Positions 7,621 to 15,598 are shown, counted from the stretch's first letter. The stretch is DNA of 21,094 nt from Pseudomonadota bacterium (GCA_023390415.1 JAEWCW010000074.1:1-21094), one strand, 5' to 3'. Notes: generated by a model not told the origin, from the letters alone. Numbers and translations are program-made.

Positions 7621-9045
7621 TCAACCTTCGATCTGGTTGGGATCCCTGAGGCCGACGCCGATCGAGGCGCGGAGCTGCTCGGCTTCGGAGCTGGTCACCG
7701 GATAGGCGCAATAATCGGCGGCGTAATAAGCGCTTGGGCGGTGGTTGCCGGAGAGGCCGATGCCGCCGAACGGCGCGGTCGAGGGGGCGCCGTTGGTCGG
7801 CTTGTTCCAGTTGATCACGCCGGCGCGGACGTTCGCCCAGAACTTGTCGTAGAGCTCCGGCGTGCCGCCGACGAGCGAGGCGGCGAGGCCGTAGCGGGTC
7901 GCGTTCGCCTCGGCGATCGCGGCATCGAAATCCGGCACTCGGATCACCTGCAGGATCGGGCCGAACAATTCGCTGTCCACCCGGTCGCGCACGTCGGTGA
8001 CGTCGATGATCGCGGGGGTGAGGAAGGGCAGGTCGTCCCGCGGGCGGTCGAGCCGGCGGATCGCGCGGGCGCCGCGGCCGAGCAGCTCGAGGAAGGCTTC
8101 CTGGAGCTGGTCCGCGGCGCTGTTGTCGATGACCGGGCCCATGAACGGCGCAGGATTGGCGTGCGGATGATCGACGATCAGCCGGTCGGCGAGGCGCGCG
8201 ATCGCCTCCACCAACTCCTCGTGGCGGCCGTCCTGGACGATCAGCCGCCGCGCGGCCGTGCAGCGTTGGCCGGCCGAGAGGAAGGCGGACTGGGCGGCGG
8301 TCAGTGCCGCGGCATAGACGTCCGTCGCCTCCCAGACGACGAGCGGATTGTTGCCGCCCATCTCCAGCGCCAGGATCTTGTGCGGGGTCTCGGCGAACTG
8401 GCGGTGGAGGGCAAGGCCGGCGCGCGCCGAGCCGGTGAAGAGCAGGCCGTCGAGATCGGTATGGCCGGCGAGCGCGCGGCCGACATCGGGGCCGCCCTGG
8501 ACGATCCGGACGACGTCCTCGGGGACCCCGGCTTCATGGTAGAGCTTGACCAGGAACTCGCCGACCGCCGGGGTCTTCTCGCTCGGCTTGAACACGATCG
8601 CATTGCCCGCGAGCAGGGCCGGGACGATGTGGCCGTTCGGCAGATGGGCCGGGAAATTGTAGGGGCCGAGCACGGCGAGCAGGCCGTGCGGCTTGTGGCG
8701 GACGGCGACACGGGCGCCGAGCGCGCCTTCGAGCCGGCGCTGCGGCGTGCGGTCCTGGTAAGCGGCGACCGAGATGTCGACCTTGTTGATGACCGCGTCG
8801 ACCTCGGTACCGGCCTCCCAGAGAGGCTTGCCGGTCTCGCGGGCGATGAGGTCCGCAAACTCGTCCTTCTTGGCGCGCGCGACATTGGCGAAGCGGCGCA
8901 TCGTCTCGGTTCGGACGGCGAGGGGGCGCGCTGCCCAGACCGCCCAGGCGCCGCGGGCGCGCGCGACCTCGGCATCGACGCTGCCGCTCTCGCCAGTCCA
9001 GAGGATAGTGCCGGTCGCCGGCTCGGTGGAAATCAACGAACTCAT
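7621..9045 (-). CDS. astD: N-succinylglutamate 5-semialdehyde dehydrogenase
   Basis: A 474-residue NAD(P)-dependent aldehyde dehydrogenase of the arginine succinyltransferase pathway, oxidising succinylglutamate semialdehyde to succinylglutamate in the cytoplasm. AstD-like signatures include LGPYNFPAHLPNGHIVPALLAGN (Asn130 of PYNFP), VFKPSEKTP (Lys153), LLFTGSARAG, ALEMGGNNPLVVW (Glu228), SAGQRCTAARR (catalytic Cys262) and NWNKPTNGA near the end. I chose ATG 9045, giving a start close to the conserved PATGTILW. A TTG at 9081 overlaps the selO stop as TTGA and would add 12 residues; this is possible but less likely. Typical AstD proteins carry about ten more N-terminal residues. No astA, astB or astE lies in the window, so the rest of the pathway is elsewhere. 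It is the last gene of a possible regulator-selO-astD transcript. Confidence 0.92.
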   Translation of the reverse strand: MSSLISTEPATGTILWTGESGSVDAEVARARGAWAVWAARPLAVRTETMRRFANVARAKKDEFADLIARETGKPLWEAGTEVDAVINKVDISVAAYQDRTPQRRLEGALGARVAVRHKPHGLLAVLGPYNFPAHLPNGHIVPALLAGNAIVFKPSEKTPAVGEFLVKLYHEAGVPEDVVRIVQGGPDVGRALAGHTDLDGLLFTGSARAGLALHRQFAETPHKILALEMGGNNPLVVWEATDVYAAALTAAQSAFLSAGQRCTAARRLIVQDGRHEELVEAIARLADRLIVDHPHANPAPFMGPVIDNSAADQLQEAFLELLGRGARAIRRLDRPRDDLPFLTPAIIDVTDVRDRVDSELFGPILQVIRVPDFDAAIAEANATRYGLAASLVGGTPELYDKFWANVRAGVINWNKPTNGAPSTAPFGGIGLSGNHRPSAYYAADYCAYPVTSSEAEQLRASIGVGLRDPNQIEG

Positions 9046-9077
9046 GGGGCGCGACCCACCATTTTTGCTAAGCGCGG

Positions 9078-10460
9078 TCAAGCACCCGGCCTCATGGCGT
9101 CACCCATGCGGCGGATCGCGGCGACCTTGGCGTAGAGCGGCGCCCAATCGTCGGCGGAGTCGATTGCCGACCAGATCGCCTCGACCTCCTCGATATGCAT
9201 CGAGCAGGGCTCGGCATCGGACCAGAAGGGATGAGCGGTCGCGCGCGGGACCGGTGCGTAGGCGGCGAGCAGTTCGGCGAGCTTCGCGAAAGGCTCGGCG
9301 CCATAGGCCTCGTCGGCGGGCGATGGCGCGCGGCGGCGGCCGCCGCGCCAATCGAAGAAGAACCGGTCTATGGTGACGCTCTTGAGGCCGAGGGCCGCCT
9401 CCAGCGCGATCAGGAGATCGGCGTCGCGGTCCGGCTCCGAGGTGCGGATGCCCAGGCGCGCGAAGATCGCCGCGGCGAGCTCGGTGCGGAACAGGTCCGG
9501 GAAGGAATCGAGCGCGGGGCGAAGCGCGTCGGCCTCCTCGACGAGCGTCAGCGACTTGGCGAGCTGGAGCAGGTCCCAGTGGATCGCCTCGGGCTGGCGG
9601 CCGAACGAATAGAGGCCGGCATGATCGAAATAGGCGGCGGTGAAATAGCCGTCCCAATAAGGGGTGAACCGCCAGGGGCCGTAATCGAAGCTCTCCGCCG
9701 TGATCGCGATATTGTCGCTGTTGAGCACGCCGTGGACGAAGCCGGCCGCGATGTAGGAGGCGGCGAGACGGGCCGCGCGCCGAACGACATTGTCCAGCAG
9801 GGCGACCGCTCCGTCGCCAGCGGAATCGGGGTAATAATGGCGCAGGCAATAGTCGACGAGCGCCGCCATCTCGTCCTTGAGGTCGAAATAGGAGAGGCGC
9901 TGGAAGGTGCCGATCCGGATATAGCTGTGCTGGAGCCGGACGAGCACGGCCGCGCGGGTGGGGGAGGGCTCGTCGTTGCGCTCCAGCGCCTCGCCGGTCT
10001 CGATCAGCGAGAAGGTCTTGGAGGTCTCGACGCCCAGCGCTTCGAGCATTTCGGTGGCGAGGATCTCGCGCACCCCGCCCTTCAGCGTCAGCCGGCCGTC
10101 GCCGAAGCGGCTGTAAGGGGTCTGGCCAGAGCCTTTCGTGCCGAGGTCGAGCAGCCGGTTCGCATCGTCGCGCATCTGCGCGAAGAGGAAGCCGCGACCG
10201 TCGCCGATGTCGGGGTTGTACACGCGGAACTGGTGGCCGTGATAGCGTAGCGCCAGCGGCTCCGGCAGGTTATCGGGAAGGGGCTCGAAACGCCCGTAAT
10301 GGCGGAGCCAGTCGTCGTCGGAGAGCGATTGGAGGCCGACCGTCGCCGCGGCGCGGTCGTTGCGGAAGCGGAGGATGGTCTGCGGAAAGTCGGCTGCCTC
10401 GACGGGATCGTAGAAGGCCGGGCCAAGCTCCAGGATGGCGGGATCGGGGCGATAGGGCAT
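9078..10460 (-). CDS. selO: Protein adenylyltransferase SelO (YdiU/UPF0061)
   Basis: A 460-residue pseudokinase-fold enzyme that transfers AMP from ATP to Ser/Thr/Tyr of other proteins, linked in other organisms to oxidative-stress responses. Family signatures are clear: LALRYHGHQFRVYNPDIGDGRG, LGTKGSGQTPYSRFGDGRLTLKGG (Lys109), REILATEML (Glu136), then HGVLNSDN (Asp249, Asn250) and DYGPW (Asp259) for metal and nucleotide binding. No selenocysteine codon is needed to read it through. The start ATG 10460 matches the family N-terminus, but its ribosome site is weak. It lies 52 bases downstream of the response regulator and its stop touches the region of astD, so all three minus-strand genes may share a transcript. 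The length is a little under the E. coli protein, with no sign of damage. Confidence 0.95.
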   Translation of the reverse strand: MPYRPDPAILELGPAFYDPVEAADFPQTILRFRNDRAAATVGLQSLSDDDWLRHYGRFEPLPDNLPEPLALRYHGHQFRVYNPDIGDGRGFLFAQMRDDANRLLDLGTKGSGQTPYSRFGDGRLTLKGGVREILATEMLEALGVETSKTFSLIETGEALERNDEPSPTRAAVLVRLQHSYIRIGTFQRLSYFDLKDEMAALVDYCLRHYYPDSAGDGAVALLDNVVRRAARLAASYIAAGFVHGVLNSDNIAITAESFDYGPWRFTPYWDGYFTAAYFDHAGLYSFGRQPEAIHWDLLQLAKSLTLVEEADALRPALDSFPDLFRTELAAAIFARLGIRTSEPDRDADLLIALEAALGLKSVTIDRFFFDWRGGRRRAPSPADEAYGAEPFAKLAELLAAYAPVPRATAHPFWSDAEPCSMHIEEVEAIWSAIDSADDWAPLYAKVAAIRRMGDAMRPGA

Positions 10461-10512
10461 TGCAGCCCAAGCGTCTGAGCAGGCGCCGCGTTCCTACGCA
10501 AGCACGCCGTGT

Positions 10513-10872
10513 CTAGCCGAGCACCGCTTCGAGAGCGTGGGCGATCTGGCCCTCATGATAGGGCTTCTGCAGCACCTCGACGTCCTCATGCCCGGGTTCG
10601 AGGCCGGCGCGGCCGTAGCCGGTCGCGAAGATGTAGGGGACTCCGCGGCTGCGCAGGAAGCGGGCGACCTCGTAGCTGTCGCCGTCGCCCATGTTGACGT
10701 CGAGGATGGCGGCGTCGAGCGGCTCGGTCTCGGCGAGGGTGTGGGCGGCGGCGAGACGCAAGGCGGGCCCGACCACCTCGTAGCCCAGCGACTCGAGCAT
10801 GTCCTGGAGCGCGATCGCCACGACCGGCTCATCCTCGATGACGAGGATCCGCTTGCCCCTGTTCGTACTCAC
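10513..10872 (-). CDS. Single-domain response regulator, FAT GUY type
   Basis: A 119-residue stand-alone receiver domain with no output domain. Acidic pocket Glu13/Asp14 (VIEDEP), phosphoacceptor Asp58 (AILDVNMG), Thr84 and Lys103 (LQKPY) are all present. The segment PYIFATGYG (79-87) matches the FATG(hydrophobic)Y signature of the FAT GUY response regulators. In sphingomonads and other alphaproteobacteria these act in the general stress response, passing phosphate between HWE/HisKA_2 kinases and PhyR. The start is GTG at 10872; the ribosome site is poor (GGGGC upstream). No histidine kinase, phyR or ecfG is nearby in the window. It is followed on the same strand by selO. Receiver call firm; stress-response role inferred from the motif and from the candidate EcfG-type promoter upstream. 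Confidence 0.9.
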   Translation of the reverse strand: MSTNRGKRILVIEDEPVVAIALQDMLESLGYEVVGPALRLAAAHTLAETEPLDAAILDVNMGDGDSYEVARFLRSRGVPYIFATGYGRAGLEPGHEDVEVLQKPYHEGQIAHALEAVLG

Positions 10873-10886
10873 TTCAGGCCCCGAAT

Positions 10887-10902
10887 CTTGATCAGGATCA
10901 AG
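10887..10902. promoter_or_regulatory. Dyad CTTGATC-AG-GATCAAG before response regulator
   Basis: Perfect 7-bp inverted arms with a 2-base centre, 15 bases upstream of the GTG start. The dyad would fall on or just after the transcription start of the candidate promoter at 10906-10930, a position suited to an operator or a small 5'-leader hairpin. No binding protein is recognised. Confidence 0.4.
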
Positions 10903-10905
10903 GTC

Positions 10906-10930
10906 AGCGATTCAGGACTGCATCTGTTCC
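10906..10930 (-). promoter_or_regulatory. Candidate EcfG (general stress) promoter of response regulator
   Basis: On the minus strand GGAAC (10930-10926) is followed after exactly 16 bases by CGCT (10909-10906). The alphaproteobacterial EcfG consensus is GGAAC-N16/17-CGTT, so the -35 is perfect and the -10 has one mismatch. It points at a gene of a family tied to that same regulon. Short motifs can occur by chance. Confidence 0.4.
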
Positions 10931-10961
10931 GAAAGCATGTTCGAGCTTCGTCGGGGTGCAG

Positions 10962-10995
10962 AAAGGGCGCGCCGAACCGAGCCGACGCGCCCTTT
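10962..10995 (-). terminator. Hairpin terminator of the autotransporter gene
   Basis: AAAGGGCGCG (10962-10971) pairs perfectly with CGCGCCCTTT (10986-10995) around a 14-base loop, 15 bases past the stop of the autotransporter esterase. The minus-strand 3' arm ends in TTT then CTG, so the U tract is short. It separates that gene from the regulator-selO-astD group. Confidence 0.65.
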
Positions 10996-11010
10996 CCCAA
11001 ATACCAGGCC

Positions 11011-12870
11011 TTAGAAGCCGATCTTCAGCGCTGCAGAGCCGGCAGCCTCGCGGCCGCCATCCTGGCCGATCGTCGCCGAGCCATGGACCTGGAGCGCGAT
11101 CCCACCGCCGAGCGACAGGCTGACGCCGCCGCCGATCCGGCCATAGGTGTCGCGCGAACGCTCCGGCAGGGTCCAGCTGTTGACGATCTCCGGCGCGGCC
11201 GTGAGCGCATAGCGGATGGTCCGCGCATCGCCCTCGAACTCGCGCTCGACCGCAGCGGTGAGGTAGGGTTGGACCGAGAGGTCGCCCGACTGGAGGTTGC
11301 CGCGCAGCTCCACGCCGGCGGAGCCGGTCAGGCTGCTCGCCTCCTGGTCGTCGACATTGAGCGTCAGCACCGGATCGCCGGTCTCGGTGAAGGCGTCGAG
11401 CTCGGCGCGGACGTAGCGCATGCCGAGTACCGGCCCGACCTGGAGCCGGCCCATGTTCATCAAATAGCCCGCACGGCCGCCGGTGACGAGGGTGTTGCCG
11501 TCGGTTTCGCCCGCGATGTCGTCGATCACCGCCTCGCGCTCGATCTCGTAATCGAGCGACCCGACGCCGGCATAGCCCTGGACGAAGGCGCCGCCGCCGC
11601 GCCAGCCGGCATAGACGCCGCCCTGCCAGCCGTCGGCCTCGATCTCGCCGGTCCGGGTCGAGAAGCCGGCATCGGCGCGGGTCCAGGCGACCGCCGCGCC
11701 GACGATGACGCCAGACGCGCTGTCATATTCGACGCCGCCCGACGCGGACGACGAGTCCGCCTCGAAATCGAGGCTGCGGTCGCTGGCGTCGCGGTCGCTG
11801 CCCGAGACGTTGCCGCTGACCCAGAAGTTGAGTCCGGTATGCCCGCCGCCGAAGCGCGCGGCCGAGAGGTCGAGCCGGCCGGTCAGGGTCGAGGCGAAGC
11901 TGCGCGCGGCCTCGAGACCGGTTTCTGCCTGCGCCTCGAGCTGGAGCGGCGCTTCGAGCTGGCGGACCGCATATTGGCCGACGATCTGGAAGCCGCGCGA
12001 GGTGAGGTGCACCTGGTCGACGTAGAAGAGATATTGCGCTTGAAGCTCCGGGTTGAGCACGCAGGTGGCCGGGCAGGCGCCGGCGCTGGTCAGGCCGAAG
12101 GCCGAGAGATTGGCCTGGACGACGTCGCCGACCCGGTTGAGATCGACCCAGTTCACGATCACGCCCTGGTTCGCGACCGCTGCGAGCTGCGTGCGCATGC
12201 CGGCGTTGAAGGCGCTGGCATAGGCGGTGCCGACCTGCGCGATCGGAAGGCCGACCACCTCCGGAAGCCGGCCGACGTCGCCTGCGAGGAAGGTGAAGTT
12301 GCGCGCGCCGGCGTTGACCAGCGCGTTGACGCCGGTCATCGCCTCGGTCACCCGCGCCGATGCCTGGGCCGGGACTCCGGCGAGGAGGCCGGTGATCTGG
12401 GCCTGGGTCGGGTTGACTCCAAGGCTGCGCTCATAGGCGCGGGCATCGTTGCCGCCGATCGAGACGACGACGAGGTCGTTGGCGCTGAAGGTCCCCGACA
12501 CGCGCGGGAAGGCGGCGGGGCCGCCGCCGGCGAGGAAGGACTGATATTCGGTTACGAAGCCGCCGCCGACGCCGTTGATGTTGCCGTTGCCGGTGAAGGC
12601 GCCGCCGATCGCGAAATTGTCGATCGGAACGGCGAGGATCTGGCCCATCGTGTCGACGAAATTGGTGCCGCCCGAAAAGCGCCCGGTCGGGTACAGCGCC
12701 AGCGCCTGCGCGCTATATGCCGGCGGCACGAGCTGGAAGAAATTGCCGTCGTCCGCATAGGAATCGCCGAAGGCGATGATGCGGTCGACGCGCTGAGCCG
12801 CGGCGGGCGTTGCAAAAAGCGCGGTCGCGCAGACGGCGGACGCCAGAAGGCGCGCTGCAAGGCTGGTCAT
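11011..12870 (-). CDS. Autotransporter GDSL esterase/lipase
   Basis: A 619-residue type V-secreted esterase, close in size and plan to EstA of Pseudomonas. A signal peptide (about 1-25, ending TPAAA) precedes the SGNH hydrolase passenger: block I FGDSYADDGN with nucleophile Ser37, block II NFAIGGA, block III GGND (Asn141) and block V DQVHLT (Asp285, His288). Cys266 and Cys270 may form a small disulfide loop. From about residue 330 to the end are alternating amphipathic strands with many Gly/Asp turns (GGVYAGWRGGGAFVQGYAGVG and similar), ending in ALKIGF, with the terminal Phe expected for an outer-membrane beta-barrel. The passenger probably stays on the cell surface. The start is supported by GGAGGGG two bases before AAT-ATG. 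The gene is divergent from the glycosyltransferase; natural substrate unknown. Confidence 0.94.
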   Translation of the reverse strand: MTSLAARLLASAVCATALFATPAAAQRVDRIIAFGDSYADDGNFFQLVPPAYSAQALALYPTGRFSGGTNFVDTMGQILAVPIDNFAIGGAFTGNGNINGVGGGFVTEYQSFLAGGGPAAFPRVSGTFSANDLVVVSIGGNDARAYERSLGVNPTQAQITGLLAGVPAQASARVTEAMTGVNALVNAGARNFTFLAGDVGRLPEVVGLPIAQVGTAYASAFNAGMRTQLAAVANQGVIVNWVDLNRVGDVVQANLSAFGLTSAGACPATCVLNPELQAQYLFYVDQVHLTSRGFQIVGQYAVRQLEAPLQLEAQAETGLEAARSFASTLTGRLDLSAARFGGGHTGLNFWVSGNVSGSDRDASDRSLDFEADSSSASGGVEYDSASGVIVGAAVAWTRADAGFSTRTGEIEADGWQGGVYAGWRGGGAFVQGYAGVGSLDYEIEREAVIDDIAGETDGNTLVTGGRAGYLMNMGRLQVGPVLGMRYVRAELDAFTETGDPVLTLNVDDQEASSLTGSAGVELRGNLQSGDLSVQPYLTAAVEREFEGDARTIRYALTAAPEIVNSWTLPERSRDTYGRIGGGVSLSLGGGIALQVHGSATIGQDGGREAAGSAALKIGF

Positions 12871-12886
12871 ATTCCCCTCCCAAATT

Positions 12887-12915
12887 CTCGCCCGGGGCGA
12901 GTGACAATCATGTCA
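12887..12915. promoter_or_regulatory. Two adjacent dyads in divergent intergenic region
   Basis: CTCGCCC-G-GGGCGAG (12887-12901) directly abuts TGACA-ATCA-TGTCA (12902-12915; first base overlaps by context only). They sit 17-45 bases upstream of the autotransporter start, in the 122-base gap shared with the glycosyltransferase. Operator-like placement, but no protein is recognised and no clear -35/-10 pair was found on the minus strand. Confidence 0.3.
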
Positions 12916-12992
12916 GTAACCCTGAAATGAACGCGAATTGAGCGGCTTGCAAGGGGGCTGGAACGGGGCGCGCTAATCGCCGATGCTGGGCC

Positions 12993-14117
12993 ATGGCGGT
13001 CCGCATTCTCCATTGCCATTCGACCTTCGCCCTGGGCGGCAAGGAAGCGCGCGCAGTGCGGCTGATGAACGCCTTCGGCGACGCTGCGCGGCACGTCGTC
13101 TTGTCGTCCGTGCCCGGCCAGCTTTCGGCACGGGAGGCGATCGACCGCGACGTCGCGGTCGAGTTTCCGGACGATGCGCCGCCTCTTGCCGGGCCGCCGT
13201 CGCCGCTGAGGGTGGCGAAGCTCGCGCGCTACATGAAGGGCTTCGATCTCGTCCTCACATACAATTGGGGCGCGTTCGACGCGGTGATGGCCCGGCGCCT
13301 GCTCGGCGGGCCGCCGCTGGTCCATCACGAGGACGGGTTCAACGAGGACGAGGCGGAAACGCGCAAGCCATCGCGCAACCGGTACCGCCGGATGGGCCTG
13401 CCCGCCGCCTACGCCCTCGTCGTGCCCTCGGAGCGGCTGGAGCGCATCGCGCTGAAGGAATGGGGGCGACGCGCCGAGCGGATCGCGAACGGCATCCCGG
13501 TCGCCGGTTATTCGGCCGCGCCGTCCGCCGAGATTCCAGGGCTGGAGCCGCACCCGGGGGAACTGGTGATCGGCACCGTCGCTGGGCTGCGCGCCGTCAA
13601 AAATCTACCGCGGCTGGTGCGCGCCGTGGCCGGCATGGGGCGGCGCGACGTTCGCCTGGTCATCGTCGGTGCGGGGCCGGAGAGCGAACGGATCGCTGCC
13701 GAGGCGCGGCGGCTGGGACTCGCCGACCGGCTGGTCATGCCCGGTTTCCTCGCCGATCCCGCGCGCTGGATCGGGCGGTTCGACGTCTTCGCCCTCTCGT
13801 CCGACAGCGAGCAGGCGCCGATTTCCCTGATCGAGGCGATGGCGGCGGGGCTTCCGGTGGTCTCGACCGAGGTCGGCGACGTCGATTCGATGCTTGCGCC
13901 GGATAATCTGCCGCTGGTCGTGGCGCGCGAGGACGAGGCGGCATTTTCGGCCGCCCTTGATAGTCTCGCCGAGAGGCCCGATTTGCGTCGGGCGCTCGGC
14001 CGTGCCAATCGCGAGAAGGCCGCATCGGATTATGACGAGACGGCCATGATCGCGCGCTACGCCCGCCTTTACGGTGAAGCCATGGCGCGTCCCGATGCGT
14101 TCACCCGCCAGGCGTGA
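12993..14117 (+). CDS. GT4-family glycosyltransferase
   Basis: A 374-residue GT-B enzyme that should transfer a sugar from a nucleotide-sugar donor to an acceptor, most likely in surface polysaccharide or glycolipid synthesis at the cytoplasmic side of the inner membrane. The N-terminal domain opens MAVRILHCHSTFALGGKEAR, the glycine-containing acceptor loop of GT4. The C-terminal domain has VAGLRAVKNLPRLVRA (Arg200, Lys203, phosphate contacts), LVIVGAGPE and the E-x7-E motif at Glu273-Glu281 (EQAPISLIEAMAAGLPVV). No membrane segment is seen. The ribosome site is weak; GCTAATC at 12972-12978 could be a -10 element. No other polysaccharide genes surround it, so donor and acceptor cannot be assigned. 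Confidence 0.9.
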   Translation: MAVRILHCHSTFALGGKEARAVRLMNAFGDAARHVVLSSVPGQLSAREAIDRDVAVEFPDDAPPLAGPPSPLRVAKLARYMKGFDLVLTYNWGAFDAVMARRLLGGPPLVHHEDGFNEDEAETRKPSRNRYRRMGLPAAYALVVPSERLERIALKEWGRRAERIANGIPVAGYSAAPSAEIPGLEPHPGELVIGTVAGLRAVKNLPRLVRAVAGMGRRDVRLVIVGAGPESERIAAEARRLGLADRLVMPGFLADPARWIGRFDVFALSSDSEQAPISLIEAMAAGLPVVSTEVGDVDSMLAPDNLPLVVAREDEAAFSAALDSLAERPDLRRALGRANREKAASDYDETAMIARYARLYGEAMARPDAFTRQA

Positions 14118-14140
14118 GCGCAGGCGGGCCATTTAAGTTC

Positions 14141-14170
14141 TTGGCGGGGCGATGATCAGCCGCCTATAGG
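14141..14170 (+). promoter_or_regulatory. Candidate promoter with palindromic -10 region, flavoprotein gene
   Basis: TTGGCG (14141-14146), an 18-base spacer, then TATAGG (14165-14170), each four of six against the sigma-70 hexamers. The -10 lies inside a perfect 12-bp palindrome, CGCCTATAGGCG (14161-14172), 19 bases before the ATG at 14192. Plausible but not certain. Confidence 0.35.
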
Positions 14171-14191
14171 CGCCACGGTTTCGGAGGTAGA

Positions 14192-15598
14192 ATGTTCAAG
14201 GGTATCAGCCCGATCCGTTATGCGGGCCGCGAGGTCCTCCCGTTGATCGAGGGTGGCAAGGGCGTTTCGGCGACCAATCACATGAGTTCGGGCGCCTGGG
14301 CGGCTGCCGGCGGAATCGGCACCGTCTCTGCGGTCAATGCCGACAGCTACGATGCCGACGGCAAGATCATCCCGCAGGTCTATCACGCCCTCACCCGGCG
14401 CGAGCGCCACGAGGAGCTGATCAACTACGCGATCGCCGGGGCCGTTGAGCAGGTCCGCCGCGCCTATGAGGTGTCCGGCGGCAAGGGCGCGATCAACATC
14501 AACGTGCTGTGGGAAATGGGCGGCGCCCAGCGCATCCTTCACGGCGTGCTGGAGAAGACGAAGGGCATGGTCGCGGGCGTCACCTGCGGCGCCGGAATGC
14601 CCTACAAGCTCTCGGAGATCGCCGCCTCGTACGGCGTCAACTATCTCCCGATCATCAGCTCCGCGCGCGCCTTCTCCGCGCTGTGGAAGCGCGCCTATCA
14701 CAAGGCCGCCGAATGGCTCGCCGCCGTGGTCTACGAGGATCCCTGGCTCGCCGGCGGCCATAACGGCCTCTCCAATGCCGAGGACCCGCTTCAGCCGCAG
14801 GATCCCTATCCGCGGGTCAAGGCGCTGCGCGACACGATGCGCGCAAGCGGCATTTCGGACGAGGTCCCGATCGTGATGGCGGGCGGCGTCTGGAACCTGA
14901 AGGAATGGGAGAACTGGATCGACAATCCGGAGCTCGGCCAGATCGCCTTCCAGTTCGGCACCCGGCCGCTGCTCACCAAGGAGAGCCCGATTCCCGAGGA
15001 GTGGAAGCAGCGGCTGATGACGCTGGAGGAAGGCGACGTCCTCCTCCACCGCTTCTCGCCGACCGGGTTCTATTCGTCCGCGGTCCGAACGCCCTTCCTT
15101 CGGAACCTGGAGGCGCGCTCGCAGCGCCAGATCGCCTTCACCAAGGAATCGCTCGGCGACCATGCGTTCGAGCTCGACGTCGGCGTCAACGGCAAGAAGA
15201 ATTATTGGGTGACCCGAGGCGACCTGCTCCATGCCCGCGAATGGTATGCGCAGGGCTTCACCGAAGCGCTGAAGACCCCTGACGAGACGCTCGTGTTCGT
15301 GACTCCCGAGGAGAAGCACTGGATCCGCAAGGACCAGGCCGACTGCATGGGCTGCCTCAGCCAGTGCGCCTTCTCGTCCTGGGCGGACAATGAGAAGAAT
15401 TCGACCGGCCGGCTCGCCGATCCGCGCAGCTTCTGCATCCAGAAGACCCTTCAGGACATCGCCCATGGGGGCCCGGTGGACAACAACCTGATGTTCGCCG
15501 GCCACTCGGCCTTCCGCTTCAAGACGGATCCCTTCTACTCGAACGGTTTCGTCCCGACCGTGAAGCAGCTGGTCGAGCGGATCCAGACCGGGGATTGA
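14192..15598 (+). CDS. Nitronate monooxygenase-like FMN protein with C-terminal cysteine motif
   Basis: A 468-residue TIM-barrel flavoprotein of the nitronate monooxygenase / 2-nitropropane dioxygenase superfamily (related to FabK and PfaD). Seen: GGIGTVSA (40-47), VTCGAGMPYKL, the GGHNG segment whose His190 aligns with the catalytic histidine of the family, VMAGGVW (228-234) and FGTRPLLTKES (255-265) for FMN phosphate. Usual members have about 350 residues; this one has roughly 110 more at the C-terminus, with Cys385-x2-Cys388-x3-Cys392 and a further Cys415. That spacing recalls the iron-sulfur site of 2,4-dienoyl-CoA-reductase-type flavoenzymes, though the last gap (22) is longer. The start has GGAGG at 14183-14187. 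There is no signal peptide, so it is cytoplasmic. Substrate unknown; the nitronate activity is a superfamily label, not shown here. Confidence 0.85.
   Translation: MFKGISPIRYAGREVLPLIEGGKGVSATNHMSSGAWAAAGGIGTVSAVNADSYDADGKIIPQVYHALTRRERHEELINYAIAGAVEQVRRAYEVSGGKGAININVLWEMGGAQRILHGVLEKTKGMVAGVTCGAGMPYKLSEIAASYGVNYLPIISSARAFSALWKRAYHKAAEWLAAVVYEDPWLAGGHNGLSNAEDPLQPQDPYPRVKALRDTMRASGISDEVPIVMAGGVWNLKEWENWIDNPELGQIAFQFGTRPLLTKESPIPEEWKQRLMTLEEGDVLLHRFSPTGFYSSAVRTPFLRNLEARSQRQIAFTKESLGDHAFELDVGVNGKKNYWVTRGDLLHAREWYAQGFTEALKTPDETLVFVTPEEKHWIRKDQADCMGCLSQCAFSSWADNEKNSTGRLADPRSFCIQKTLQDIAHGGPVDNNLMFAGHSAFRFKTDPFYSNGFVPTVKQLVERIQTGD

Noticed and set aside
10537..12930. Long plus-strand open frame (797 codons) opposite the autotransporter gene
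   Set aside because: It is rich in Arg/Ala/Asp/Val with no domain and mirrors the GDSL autotransporter, which has a signal peptide, catalytic motifs, ribosome site and terminator. GC-rich codon bias opens the antisense frame. Similar long antisense frames opposite dnaB, the S9 peptidase, the flavoprotein, GH15 and otsA were rejected for the same reason.
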